Of a DNA stretch of 64,000 nt, positions 36,339 through 46,164 are shown one piece after another (position 1 is the stretch's first letter; the number at the start of each line of letters is the position of its first letter). The stretch spans positions 744,001 to 808,000 of the forward strand of contig CAVOJD010000006.1 in assembly GCA_963696075.1 (NCBI GenBank), given 5' to 3'. Below the pieces are notes generated by a model. The model worked only from the letters and a program-made list of their open reading frames with translations, had not been told where the DNA came from and did no database searches. The translations under genes were made by a program, and so were the position numbers. Source of the DNA: CAJQQK01 sp963696075. GTDB taxonomy: Bacteria; Pseudomonadota; Alphaproteobacteria; Rhizobiales; Hyphomicrobiaceae.

Positions 36339-38138
36339 ATGCCCGTGCTCGACTTCACCACCCGCCCCGAGATCCAGGGCACATTCGGCGTCGTCACGAC
36401 GACCCACTGGATGGCGTCCGCCGTCGGCATGTCGGTCCTGGAGCGGGGCGGCAACGCCTTTGATGCCGCCGTTGCGACGGGCTTTACGCTGCAGGTCGTC
36501 GAGCCGCATCTGAACGGCCCGGGCGGCGACATGCCGGGGATCTTCTATGCCAAGAAGGACGGCCGCCCCCGCGTCATCTGCGCCCAGGGTCCCGCGCCGA
36601 TGCTGGCCACGATCGAGCACTTCAAGGGTCTCGGCCTGCCGACAATCCCCGGCGCGGGCCTGCTGGCAACGTGTGTTCCGGGCGCGTTCGGCGGCTGGCT
36701 GGCGCTTTTGAAGGATTACGGCACCTGGACCTTGCGCGACTGCCTCACCTTCGCGATCGGTTATGCCCGCACCGGCATCCCGGTTCTGCCCAACATCCAC
36801 AACACCACCGCCAAGGTTGCCAAACTGTTCCGCGAGCAGTGGCCGACGTCGGCGGAAGTCTTCCTCCACCAAGGCAACGTGCCCGAGGTCGGCTCCTGGT
36901 TCCGCAACCCGAAGCTGGCCGCCACCTACGAGCGCATCGTCGAGGAGGCCGAAGCGGCCAGTTCCGACCGCGACGACCAGATCGAGGCGGCACGCCGCAT
37001 CTGGTACGAAGGCTGGGTCGCGGAAGCGATCGACGGCTTCTACACCAACCAGGAACTGCTCGATCCCTCCGGCCGTCACCACAAGGGCGTCCTCCGAGCC
37101 GACGATCTCGCCAACTGGCGCGCGACCTACGAAGATCCCGCAACGGTTGAATACGGTGGCCTGACGGTCGCCAAGTGCGGCTTCTGGAGCCAGGGCCCGG
37201 CCCTCCTCCAGCAACTCACCATCCTGCGCGAGATGGATGCGCGCACCCTGCCCGCCGACGATCCCCGCTTCATCCACGCCGTCGTCGAATCCGCCAAACT
37301 CGCCTTTGCTGACCGCGAAGCCTGGTACGGCGACCCCGACTTCGCCGACATCCCGGCAGAAGCGCTGCTCTCCGAGGCCTATGCCGCCGAGCGCCGCAAG
37401 CTGATTTCAGACACCGCATCCCTCGACCTGCGCCCGGGCAGCCCGGACGGCCGCGCCCCCAACGTCCGCCCCACGCTGGAACACGGCACCGACATCTCCG
37501 ATATCGGCGAATACTGGGGCATCGGCGAGCCGACCGTCCAGCCGACCGGCGAAGCCAAGGGCGACACCGTCCACATCGACATCATCGACCGCGACGGCAA
37601 TATGATTTCCCTCACCCCGTCCGGCGGCTGGCTTCAGAGTGCGCCGGTGATCCCGGAACTGGGCTTCCCGATGGGCTCGCGCGCGCAGATGTTCTGGCTT
37701 GATGAGGGCACCAACAACACCCTTGTCCCTGGAAAACGGCCCCGCACGACGCTCTCCCCCTCGCTCGCGATGCGTGACGGCGAGCCCTACATGGTCTGGG
37801 GCACGCCCGGCGGCGACCAGCAGGACCAGTGGTCGGCGCTGCTGCTCCTCCATCACGTCGACCGCGCCATGAACCTGCAGGAAGCAATCGACACGCCCGC
37901 CTTCCACTCCGAGCACTGGCCATCCTCCTTCTGGCCGCGCGCAGCCAGCCCCGGCCGCCTCGTCCTTGAGGGCCGGATGCCAGCGGCCACCGTCGATGCA
38001 CTGAAGGAGAAGGGCCACAAGGTCGCCGTCGGCGGTCTATGGTCGGAGGGCCGCCTGACGGCAGCCAGCCAGGAGGACGGCATCCTCAAGGCCGCCGCCA
38101 ACCCGCGCGGCATGCAGGGCTACGCCATCGGCCGGTAA
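36339..38138 (+). CDS. Gamma-glutamyltransferase-family enzyme
   Basis: A 599-residue Ntn-hydrolase that is expected to self-cleave into large and small subunits. The predicted nucleophile is Thr410 in GDTVHIDIIDRDGNMISLTP, the conserved start of the small subunit. The small subunit continues with FWLDEGTNNTLVPGKRPRTT and MVWGTPGGDQQDQW. There is no signal peptide, so it is probably cytoplasmic, like several GGT-like acylases. GAGGAG before ATG 36339 selects this start; the frame is open 96 bases upstream. It is divergent from the small 79-residue gene. The substrate (glutathione or an N-acyl compound) is not decided. Confidence 0.9.
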   Translation: MPVLDFTTRPEIQGTFGVVTTTHWMASAVGMSVLERGGNAFDAAVATGFTLQVVEPHLNGPGGDMPGIFYAKKDGRPRVICAQGPAPMLATIEHFKGLGLPTIPGAGLLATCVPGAFGGWLALLKDYGTWTLRDCLTFAIGYARTGIPVLPNIHNTTAKVAKLFREQWPTSAEVFLHQGNVPEVGSWFRNPKLAATYERIVEEAEAASSDRDDQIEAARRIWYEGWVAEAIDGFYTNQELLDPSGRHHKGVLRADDLANWRATYEDPATVEYGGLTVAKCGFWSQGPALLQQLTILREMDARTLPADDPRFIHAVVESAKLAFADREAWYGDPDFADIPAEALLSEAYAAERRKLISDTASLDLRPGSPDGRAPNVRPTLEHGTDISDIGEYWGIGEPTVQPTGEAKGDTVHIDIIDRDGNMISLTPSGGWLQSAPVIPELGFPMGSRAQMFWLDEGTNNTLVPGKRPRTTLSPSLAMRDGEPYMVWGTPGGDQQDQWSALLLLHHVDRAMNLQEAIDTPAFHSEHWPSSFWPRAASPGRLVLEGRMPAATVDALKEKGHKVAVGGLWSEGRLTAASQEDGILKAAANPRGMQGYAIGR

Positions 38139-38153
38139 CAGGAATGAGGCGGT

Positions 38154-38213
38154 GCGGGGGATACATGCCCCGCCGGGAGCGCGAGGGCGGGCCCTCGCAT
38201 GCCCGAAGGGCAT
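38154..38213. repeat. Three consecutive hairpins downstream of the GGT gene
   Basis: Three stem-loops follow each other closely: GCGGGG/CCCCGC (38154-38173), the near-perfect 18-base palindrome GCGAGGGCGGGCCCTCGC (38181-38198) and ATGCCC-GAA-GGGCAT (38199-38213). They begin 15 bases after the GGT stop and could protect or terminate the transcript. Confidence 0.7.
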
Positions 38214-38362
38214 CTGCCGGCGGCTGGCCCTCTGACCGCTCAGTCATGAAGACGATACTCCACCCCACGCCGTCATGACCGCGACGGCGGTCATCCACGC
38301 GCGAGGCAACGACCGAGGTGCTGATGCCCGTTTCGGGGAATTGGATGCGAGAGCCTGGACCA

Positions 38363-38430
38363 CCACAATTACCGTCTTTGCCGTGAGGCACGTGGATGGC
38401 CGTCTGCACGGCCATGACGGTAATTGTTGG
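38363..38430. repeat. Inverted repeat with long loop
   Basis: ACAATTACCGTC on the left and GACGGTAATTGT on the right form a perfect 12-bp stem with a 39-base loop. The loop contains an inner GGCCGT/ACGGCC hairpin. It lies before the end of the minus-strand desaturase gene, so it may act as its terminator or be a remnant of a mobile palindromic element. Confidence 0.6.
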
Positions 38431-38500
38431 AGGACGCGGTCGCGTGTCGGTCGCGTCAGCCGCCGCCTCGTCAGGCACGCCGCCTGCCGCCCTTTCAATC

Positions 38501-39868
38501 TCAACCCTGGCGCGACGCTTCAACGTGGGCTGCGACGCCCTTCTTGTCGTTGACGCTGGCGGCGGCGATCGTCTCCTCGTTGACGTGCACCTCGTCGCTG
38601 TGGACGGCGTACTTCGGCCCGAGAACGTCAACGATCGAGGGATGGTCGGGCGTCTGGGCATGCGCCCAGCCCTCGACGACGCGGCAGTTCTTCTCATATT
38701 CGGGGTTTGCCGCGAGCAGTTCATTGTGCAGCGTCTTGAGCTTGTAGTGCGGCACGCCGACGAACAGGTGATGCGGCAGGTGGTAGTCCATGCCGAGCGG
38801 GAAAACGGCATAGCGCGAGAACGGATCGACCAGGAACACGCGCGAGTTCGTGTAGCGGCCGCGGTCGGCATTGCCGTGCTGCACCCATTCCCTGAGCACC
38901 ATGTAGACCGGGAACGACGTGAACAGCGGCAGAATCCAGAGCAGCCCGAACCACCCCCAGACCGGCTGGCCGCTGGCGTATTCGGCGTAGGTCACCGCGA
39001 CATAGACGAGGCCGAGGAACGACATCCGGCTGATGCTGGTGGTGCGAAGCGAGATGACGGGGTCGATCTTGCTCTGCGGGAAGTAGCTGTCGGGGATCAT
39101 GTAGTAGTAGGTGACGATGGCGGCCCACGACCCGATCAGCAGCGTGAAGGCCGCAGCGAACCAGCCGAAGAAGACGAAGCCCATCGCAATCGTCGGCACC
39201 AGGACGGCAAACACGATACCGGCGCGCACCGCCCAAGGGTCTCCCATTTCCTCCGGCTTGGAGAATGGATTGGTTTCTGTGCCGATCGAACTCTGCTTGG
39301 CGCGCGCGATGATGTAGCGCACGGTGCTGACCGGCGACATCAGGCGCAGAAGACCTCTGACGAGTTCGAATTGCTCGACCGGGAAATCCAGCCAATAACC
39401 ACTTTCCTGCGCCTGCTCGAAGTTCGGATCCCGCTCGGGGTCATTCACGAACTGGTGGTGGGCAAAGTGATGCAGACGGAATGAATGCGTCGAGGTGTAA
39501 ATCGCGAATGCAGCCGTCCAGTCCGAAACCAGCTCGTTGGTTTTTCGGTCCTTGAAAAGAAGGAAGTGCGTCCCTTCGTGGACGATGCCGCCAAGCTGGT
39601 GCTGGGCTGCCCCGATGATCAGGACGGCGGCGATTGTAACGGGAACCGTCCATCCGAACGATATGTCGCCGGCGAGAAACGCCGCATAACACCACACCGC
39701 GCCACTGACAGTCGCTGCAATGATGGCCCACGTCCCGATGATGACGCGGATATTCGTCGTGTTATCGAGCTTACGCAGTTCGGAAATTTTTTCGCGGCTG
39801 AAGCGCTGAGGCGCCGTCGTTCCCACGTTCCCGGCAGGCGTCGCTGCCACCGTTGCTGTGCTACTCAT
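38501..39868 (-). CDS. Membrane fatty acid desaturase/hydroxylase family protein
   Basis: A 455-residue integral membrane di-iron enzyme. The three His boxes are HEGTH (residues about 100-104), HHFAHH and YHLPHHLF near the C-terminal third. There are four or more hydrophobic segments, for example NIRVIIGTWAIIAATVSGAV and VRAGIVFAVLVPTIAMGFVF. It inserts double bonds or hydroxyl groups into acyl chains. ATG 39868 was chosen; its ribosome-binding site is weak. The 220 bases upstream are unusually AT-rich and probably hold its promoter. Confidence 0.88.
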   Translation of the reverse strand: MSSTATVAATPAGNVGTTAPQRFSREKISELRKLDNTTNIRVIIGTWAIIAATVSGAVWCYAAFLAGDISFGWTVPVTIAAVLIIGAAQHQLGGIVHEGTHFLLFKDRKTNELVSDWTAAFAIYTSTHSFRLHHFAHHQFVNDPERDPNFEQAQESGYWLDFPVEQFELVRGLLRLMSPVSTVRYIIARAKQSSIGTETNPFSKPEEMGDPWAVRAGIVFAVLVPTIAMGFVFFGWFAAAFTLLIGSWAAIVTYYYMIPDSYFPQSKIDPVISLRTTSISRMSFLGLVYVAVTYAEYASGQPVWGWFGLLWILPLFTSFPVYMVLREWVQHGNADRGRYTNSRVFLVDPFSRYAVFPLGMDYHLPHHLFVGVPHYKLKTLHNELLAANPEYEKNCRVVEGWAHAQTPDHPSIVDVLGPKYAVHSDEVHVNEETIAAASVNDKKGVAAHVEASRQG

Positions 39869-40087
39869 AACTATAATGCCCCGGGTGCGCTTAATCGCGG
39901 CGAACCGGCTGCTGGCCTTCACCGCGACAATCTATGCAGACACGCATTCAATCGCGAAATACGTTACCAAAGAGACACTATAATAATCTATAACAGCTTA
40001 GTTCGTTTGGTAAATATTATGAGACCATCAATTTATGGTTTTCGCGGGCGAGCGGTCTGGGGGCGGACCAAAAAAATCATTGCAGGT

Positions 40088-41788
40088 TTAGCGATGTTCT
40101 TCTTCGTGGGATGCAATCAGGGCACGATTGAATGCAGAGATCGCCGTTGACCGGTCGGCCAATCCTATAATCATGGTGTGATCGCTCGAGGAAACGATTG
40201 GAATTCGGCTCGATCCGGCTTTGTCGAAGGCCCTCAGCGCATCCTCAAGGGTGTGTTCGGGCGTCAGCCAGCTTTTCTCGATCGGGCACAGATCACTCGG
40301 TGGCGCATCGTACGGTTCGAGCACCGTCATGAAGCGGGAAACCCGCATTCGGCGCATGATCTCCTTGTGCGGACCTTCATGCAGCGAGAGGCCGCGTTGC
40401 GAGAGTTGCCAGTGGAAATAGCTGTGGCCAAGGGCGGCGTGCGACAGGCCATGCGCGATCGAGACCGTCAACAGCAGCGCGATCGTCATCTCATAGCCAC
40501 CCGTCAGCTCAAAGACGATCATTGTCGTCGATATCGGAGCACCAAGCACCGCGGCCGCGACCGCGCCCATGCCAAGCAGGGCATAAAGGCCGTTGCTTGA
40601 GGCCAGTTCCGGAAAGGCAGACGACGCGATCAGCCCGAACGCGCTGCCCGTCATCGCGCCGAGATAGAGCGCTGGGGAGAATATTCCCCCCGCCATCCGG
40701 CTCGCGAGCGTGATCGCTGTCGCCGCCGTCTTCGCAACGATCAGGATCAGCAGCAGGCTGAGCGACCACTGGTTGTTGAGCGCCTTGTCGGTCGCATCAT
40801 ACCCCACCCCCAGCACTTGCGGCAGGAACACCGCAATAATCCCGACCGCGAGGCCACCGCACGCGGGCCTGAGCCAGATCGGCATCTTGACCCGCCACGA
40901 CACCCGCTCCGTCATCATCATGGCGAGTTCGAATATGATCGCAACCAGGGCGCACGTTATGCCGAGGAGCACAAAGGCCGGGAATTCCCAATAGGACGTG
41001 ATTTGAAACTGCGGCACCACGAACGCTGGGAAGCTGCCGAAATGGATTCGCGAGATCAGGGCGCCCGCGACGCTCGCCAGCACGATCGGCACGAAAGCCC
41101 TTAGCGCATAGTGGGCAAGGATGACTTCGTGCGCGAACAAGACGCCCGCGATCGGCGCGTTGAATGAGGCCGAGACGGCCGCCGCTACCCCGCACGCAAG
41201 CAGCGTGCGCCGCGTCGTCGCCGTCAACGTAAACTTGTCCTCAAGCCACGACGCAATCGTAGCGCCAAGATGGACGACCGGACCTTCCCGTCCCGCTGAA
41301 CCGCCAAAGCCGAGCGTTACGGTCGCAGCCAGCGCGCTCCAAAGGCCGGTTCGCGTGGTGATCTTGCAATCGCCCAGCGCTCGTGCCTCGATCACGTCGG
41401 CAACGCCCATCGCCCGCCCGCCCGGCAGGAACCGATAGAGGATCTGGCCAACGATGAGCCCGCCGACGACCGGTGCCAGAAGGACGATGAACCAGTACTG
41501 CTCGGCCGCCGCGATCAGCATCGTCTCGGAACTGGTGCCAAGCCAAAGCCACTGGATCGCGCCGAGCAGCAGCCGGAACAAGGTCGCGGCATAGGCAACC
41601 GCAACGCCGATGGTGATGGCGAGCGCCCACACGAGCACCTGGCGTTCGGCGACAAAGGTGGCAAGGTTGTCGGAGACCCGGCTGGACGTGGTCTGCCAGG
41701 CCTCGACCGTCCAGGCCCAGACCTGCTTCACCAGTCCGGGCGTGCGGCTGGGCTGGGCGTCCTCGCTATCCTGCGTACCGTCGGTCAA
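40088..41788 (-). CDS. ClC-family chloride channel/antiporter with CBS domains
   Basis: A 566-residue membrane protein. The ClC signature GSAGREGPVVHLGATIASWL contains the selectivity-filter Glu. Other blocks are LFAHEVILAHYALRAFVPIV, AGGIFSPALYLGAMTGSAFG and GAPISTTMIVFELTGGYEM. A C-terminal pair of CBS-like segments (from about residue 470, with HTLEDALRAFDKAGSSRIPI) could bind nucleotides. The start is a TTG at 41788 after GGTGGA; no nearby ATG keeps the N-terminal helix. It is the only gene between the AT-rich desaturase promoter and a 560-bp gap. Confidence 0.9.
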   Translation of the reverse strand: MTDGTQDSEDAQPSRTPGLVKQVWAWTVEAWQTTSSRVSDNLATFVAERQVLVWALAITIGVAVAYAATLFRLLLGAIQWLWLGTSSETMLIAAAEQYWFIVLLAPVVGGLIVGQILYRFLPGGRAMGVADVIEARALGDCKITTRTGLWSALAATVTLGFGGSAGREGPVVHLGATIASWLEDKFTLTATTRRTLLACGVAAAVSASFNAPIAGVLFAHEVILAHYALRAFVPIVLASVAGALISRIHFGSFPAFVVPQFQITSYWEFPAFVLLGITCALVAIIFELAMMMTERVSWRVKMPIWLRPACGGLAVGIIAVFLPQVLGVGYDATDKALNNQWSLSLLLILIVAKTAATAITLASRMAGGIFSPALYLGAMTGSAFGLIASSAFPELASSNGLYALLGMGAVAAAVLGAPISTTMIVFELTGGYEMTIALLLTVSIAHGLSHAALGHSYFHWQLSQRGLSLHEGPHKEIMRRMRVSRFMTVLEPYDAPPSDLCPIEKSWLTPEHTLEDALRAFDKAGSSRIPIVSSSDHTMIIGLADRSTAISAFNRALIASHEEEHR

Positions 41789-42348
41789 ATTTCCACCACT
41801 GGCGAGCGCCTATCCCATCTTGCGCGCGGAGCGCTGAACCCGGCCCAAATCCTCATGTCGCCCTGCGACCTTGGCTGAACCCGAATATCGAGTGTCGAAC
41901 GCGCGGCTGTACAGCCTGGACCCGCGGCCATGTTGCCCGATTGATTCGGAAAACGTGCAGCAATTTTCCCCCTAGCGCCCGAAAAACCACAACTGTGCTT
42001 TAACGCGATGCCTGATTCCCGCAAGGCACCGGCACCGAGCGTGCACCGTAACCGGGTTATCTGTGGATGCGGGGCCGCGGTTTGGGCTTGGTGGGCTATT
42101 GTTGACGATCTGACTATTACGTGGCGCCCACAGATCGCCTATAATCCCCACGTCGCGTGATGATAGTGGTCATATTGAACGCGTTGAGGGGGGCGGGGGT
42201 CTGTTCGGCCTGTCGAGTGTGGCAGGCAGTGGCGCTGTCGGCGGCTGTGTTCGTGTTCTCTGATTGCTTCGAACGCCTCGACCATCACGCACCGGCCGCC
42301 TGTCGGGGCGCTGGAACGAAACGAACCGCTGCTTGGGATTGAGCCTCG
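41789..42348. other. 560-bp intergenic region without a recognised feature
   Basis: This gap separates the divergent ClC and AsmA genes. I see no convincing gene, tRNA or repeat. A 61-codon open frame at 42157-42342 starts MMIVVILNALRGAG and has no ribosome-binding site, so it is not counted. It probably holds two divergent promoters, but none can be assigned by eye. Confidence 0.5.
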
Positions 42349-45300
42349 ATGAACAATTTCCTGCTCACGTTGGCAGCGATTATCGTTTTCGTCTTGTCAG
42401 CACTGTTCGCAGTGCCGCCGTTTATCGACTGGAATGCCTATCGCGGCACCTTCGAGGAGGAGGTCTCACGCCTTCTCGATCGTGAGGTGCGCGTCCAGGG
42501 CCGCGTCAGCGTCAGCGTTCTGCCGGTCCCGTTCGTGAGCTTCGAGAAGGTACGCATCGCCGACCAGACCGGCATTGCGGGCTCGTTCATTCGCGCCGAA
42601 CAGTTCAAGATGTGGCTGTCCGTGCCGCCGCTCCTGAGTGGCGTGATCGAGGCCCGCCAGATCGAACTCGAAAAGCCCGTCCTGCGCCTTCGCATACAGG
42701 AAGACGGCACCGGCAACTGGCAGAGCCTGCGCATCCGGGAAAGCAACCTCGCGTTCCTGCCAAGTGATGTGGCGCTCAATTCGATGGTGATCGATGACGG
42801 CACGGTCGTTTTCGAGCATCACACCGGCGAAGAAATCACGCAGATCTCGAACCTCACTGGCGAGTTGTCCGGTGCAGCCTTGCGCGGGCCCTACAAGTTC
42901 ATCGGCACCGCCAGTGCAGGTGATGCAACACAGGAAATCCGCTTTTCGACCGCCCCCCTGGAGGCGGATGGCAATATCCGTTTCCGCGGCACCGTGCGTG
43001 ACGAAAAAGCCGGCCTCAGCCATACGATTGACGCCGCACTCAACGAACCCCTTGGCCGCTCGCGTATCGAAGGCCGTCTGCGCACACTGTCGCTCGAGAC
43101 ACTGCGCTCCCCCGATGGCGGCAAGGCCAGTCCCTTCGAGATGACCTCGAAGATCCACCTCGACGGCGAAGCCTTCCGCCTCGACGACATCGCCGTCACC
43201 TTCCAGAACAAGGACCGCCTGCAGACGCTGACCGGGTCGGCCCTGACGAGCTGGCAGGACGGGCTCGTCACGCGCACCCGCCTCAACGCCCCCTGGCTCG
43301 ACCTCGACGCCGTCGCGGGCATCGCTCGGGGCGAGAACCCGCTTACCGGCATCGAGCGCCTCCTCACGCGCGGCCTCGAGCCCCTCGGCGCCGGTGTCAC
43401 CAGCGCGTCGCTCGACATCCAGCAGGGCCGCCTCGCCGGCGCGACCGTCAGCGGCCTCAAGGCGCGCATGATCCGCCGCGACGGCATCACGAAAGTCGAG
43501 GAATTGCGCGTGACGCTGCCAGGCCTCACCGCACTCGCCCTCGATGGTTTCGTCGACACCCAGAAGGATGGCCTTCAGTTCGATGGCAACGTCGTCATGC
43601 GTAGTGCCGACCTCAACGAATTCGTTCGTTGGCTGCGCCCGGGCAGCGAAACGTTCACCGAAACCGTACCCGGCGCCGTTGCCCTGAATGGCACGCTGCG
43701 CGTCCGCCCGAACAAGATTGACGTCACCAATGCCCTGGTTGACATTGCCGGCGAGCGCCTCGACGGCAGCTTCACCTACGACGCAACCTCGCCCCGCCCC
43801 CGTCTCACGGCCGATTTGGAGACGGGCGCGTTCGATTTGAGCCGCCTTGCACGCGACCCGCTCGAACCCGGCGTTCTGGCAGCCAAACTGGGCTTCTCCG
43901 ACGTTGGCGCGATACCGGCTGCGGCAGGGCAAGCGGCCCGCCTGTTCGATGGCATGGACCTGACGCTGAAGGTGCGCGCCGGTGAATTGACCGATGGCCG
44001 GCGCACCTTCAAGGACGTCCGCGCCGACCTCGATCGGATCGGCGATCGCCTGACCGTCCGCCGCCTTGATCTCGATTGGCAGCCGGGCGTCAAGCTCACG
44101 CTTGCAGGTGAACTCAACGGTCTGGGCACGGCCGCCGCCGGCCAGCTCAAGGCGACGATTGCGGCATCCGGTGACAAGGCGGCAACGAACCTGGCCGGGC
44201 TGCTGTCCCGCGTCCTGGGCGAGAACGTGCCAGCCGCGCCATTGATCGCCCGCGCGCCGTTTCGCCTGGCGATCGATGCAACGCTTGGCGGCGGCGCGGC
44301 CGCGTCACCTGATCCGGCAAATTACCCGACTGTCATTGTCGCCGATGGAACCACGCGCACGGGCCGCCTGCGCCTTACCGCGCGCACCGCCGGCGCCCTC
44401 GGCGGATGGCGCGAACAGACCGCCCACATCGATGCCCATATCGCGGGCGCACAGCCGCTCGATGTCGCCCGCTGGCTGTTGGGCAAGACCACCGCCGAGC
44501 CTGCCGAAAAACCTGGCCAATCAAAACCTGCGCCATCATCTGCGAAGCGAAACAGCGCCAGCCCCGAACGTACCCCCGCAACTGCACTGATCTCGCTCAT
44601 CGGCAAGCCGATGCAGGCAATGAAGGCCGTCGCCCGGTTCGGCGCGGGCCGAATGTTGGCGGCGGATTTCTCGGGAACCGTTTCACTCGTCCCCGGTACG
44701 GCCTTGGCTGCGCGCTGGTCCGGTGATCTCACCTTCGCTGAGGCCGACACGCGCATCCTGAGCGAACTGCTCTGGCCGCCGCTGGCAGGCCGCGTCGCAG
44801 CCCTCCCCGTCTCAGGCAAAGTCGCCCTCGCAGGCGGCAGCGGTGACCTCGTGATCGAGCCGCAGCGCCTGCAGGTGGCTGAGAGCCGTCTGACGGGCAG
44901 CCTGAAGCTGTCCCCTGAGCGCGCGCTGAGCGGCAAGCTCGCCGTCTCGAAAGCCCCCCTCGATGCCCTGAGCGCATTGTTGCTGGATCGCACAGGTGCG
45001 GCTGCCGGCAACGCCGAAGCAGGCCGCCGGCAGACTGCCCCGGACGATCCTGCAGCGTCCCTGCCTTGGCCACGCCAGCGCTTCGATTTCGCACATCTCG
45101 CAGGGCTCTCCGCAGACCTCGCCCTGGCCATTGACCGCTTGAACGACCGCGCGGGCGCAACGCTTGCGCGCGATGTCAGGACACGCCTCGAACTGACCCG
45201 CGATCGCGTGCTGTTGACCAACCTCGAAGCCCGCATGAGCGAGGGCAGCCTGAAAGGCCGGGCAGAACTGGTCAAGACGCCCGCCGGCACGGACTTCTCC

Positions 45301-46164
45301 GCCCGCCTGACCGGCACCGGACTTTCGCTGACACTCCTGGCGCCGACCCTCGAAACGGGCCGCCGTCTGGCCGGGAAAGTCAGGCTGACAGCTGAATTGT
45401 CAGGCCGCGCCCTCTCCCCCGACGCGCTCGCCGGTGTCCTGAAAGGCTCGGGCAAGCTCAACCTCGCCGATGCGCGTGTCCCCGGCCTCACCGGTGAGGC
45501 CCTGACGGCACTGGCCCGCAAAGTCGTCGCCGGCGACGTCGAGCCGGATGATCTCGCCGGCCAGCTCGAGGCCCTCACCCAAGGCACTGCAATCGAACTG
45601 GGCGCGCCAACGCTCGATTTCACGATCACGAACGGCATCGTCAACCTGCCGACGATGGTGGTCGCCGGCGCCATTGGCGACACCCGCAACACCACCGTTC
45701 TTAGTCTGCGCGACTTGCGCTTCGACAGCCGCTGGACGGTGCGCCCGGCACCAATCCCGAAGCCTGAGGCCGAGGCCGAGATGCTCAGTTTGCCGCCGGT
45801 CACGCTGATTTATGCCGGCACCCTCGGCAAGCTGTCCGAGATGAAACCCGAGCTCAACGTCGGCGATCTGGAGCGCGAAATCGTCGTCGCGAAGATGGAA
45901 GCCAACGTCGCCCGTCTTGAGCGTCTGCGCCGCGAGGATGAGGAACGCGCCCGCGAGGAAGCCGAACGCCAGCGCCAGCGCGAAGAAAATGAACGCGTAG
46001 CCCGCGAGACCGAGCGCCTGCGCATCGAACGCGAACGCGCCGAAGGCCTGCGCGACGGCGAAGCGCCGAAGCCGGGCCAAGGCTGGGAGAGCCGCGTCAG
46101 TCCCGAGGCCCGCCCGCCGGCCGAAGACACCAATCGCCCGGTCCGCGCGCCGCGTCCACTTTAG
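42349..46164 (+). CDS. AsmA-family envelope protein
   Basis: A 1271-residue protein with one N-terminal membrane helix (MNNFLLTLAAIIVFVLSALF), then the AsmA start VPPFIDWNAYRGTFEEEVSR, where the periplasmic domain begins. The long middle is beta-rich with repeating segments typical of bridge-like lipid-transfer proteins (AsmA/TamB/YhdP group). The AsmA C-terminal region lies around residues 960-1170. The last ~90 residues form a highly charged Arg/Glu coiled coil ending in PRPL. It likely helps move phospholipids between the membranes or keeps outer-membrane composition. The TAG stop is the first triplet of the MITE-like element that follows. Confidence 0.9.
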   Translation: MNNFLLTLAAIIVFVLSALFAVPPFIDWNAYRGTFEEEVSRLLDREVRVQGRVSVSVLPVPFVSFEKVRIADQTGIAGSFIRAEQFKMWLSVPPLLSGVIEARQIELEKPVLRLRIQEDGTGNWQSLRIRESNLAFLPSDVALNSMVIDDGTVVFEHHTGEEITQISNLTGELSGAALRGPYKFIGTASAGDATQEIRFSTAPLEADGNIRFRGTVRDEKAGLSHTIDAALNEPLGRSRIEGRLRTLSLETLRSPDGGKASPFEMTSKIHLDGEAFRLDDIAVTFQNKDRLQTLTGSALTSWQDGLVTRTRLNAPWLDLDAVAGIARGENPLTGIERLLTRGLEPLGAGVTSASLDIQQGRLAGATVSGLKARMIRRDGITKVEELRVTLPGLTALALDGFVDTQKDGLQFDGNVVMRSADLNEFVRWLRPGSETFTETVPGAVALNGTLRVRPNKIDVTNALVDIAGERLDGSFTYDATSPRPRLTADLETGAFDLSRLARDPLEPGVLAAKLGFSDVGAIPAAAGQAARLFDGMDLTLKVRAGELTDGRRTFKDVRADLDRIGDRLTVRRLDLDWQPGVKLTLAGELNGLGTAAAGQLKATIAASGDKAATNLAGLLSRVLGENVPAAPLIARAPFRLAIDATLGGGAAASPDPANYPTVIVADGTTRTGRLRLTARTAGALGGWREQTAHIDAHIAGAQPLDVARWLLGKTTAEPAEKPGQSKPAPSSAKRNSASPERTPATALISLIGKPMQAMKAVARFGAGRMLAADFSGTVSLVPGTALAARWSGDLTFAEADTRILSELLWPPLAGRVAALPVSGKVALAGGSGDLVIEPQRLQVAESRLTGSLKLSPERALSGKLAVSKAPLDALSALLLDRTGAAAGNAEAGRRQTAPDDPAASLPWPRQRFDFAHLAGLSADLALAIDRLNDRAGATLARDVRTRLELTRDRVLLTNLEARMSEGSLKGRAELVKTPAGTDFSARLTGTGLSLTLLAPTLETGRRLAGKVRLTAELSGRALSPDALAGVLKGSGKLNLADARVPGLTGEALTALARKVVAGDVEPDDLAGQLEALTQGTAIELGAPTLDFTITNGIVNLPTMVVAGAIGDTRNTTVLSLRDLRFDSRWTVRPAPIPKPEAEAEMLSLPPVTLIYAGTLGKLSEMKPELNVGDLEREIVVAKMEANVARLERLRREDEERAREEAERQRQREENERVARETERLRIERERAEGLRDGEAPKPGQGWESRVSPEARPPAEDTNRPVRAPRPL

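Larger units (their letters stand above)
38139..38500. other. Intergenic region, structured but non-coding
   Basis: This 362-bp gap lies between the convergent gamma-glutamyltransferase and desaturase genes. No plausible gene was seen. It holds a block of three short hairpins and a longer inverted repeat, listed separately. Confidence 0.7.

Noticed and set aside
40019..40150. 43-residue lipoprotein-like frame with GLAMFFFVGC
   Set aside because: It overlaps the 3' end of the ClC gene antisense, lacks a ribosome-binding site and has an abnormal basic region before the hydrophobic core.
42157..42342. 61-residue frame upstream of the AsmA gene
   Set aside because: No ribosome-binding site, no recognisable motif and amino-acid composition of random GC-rich sequence.
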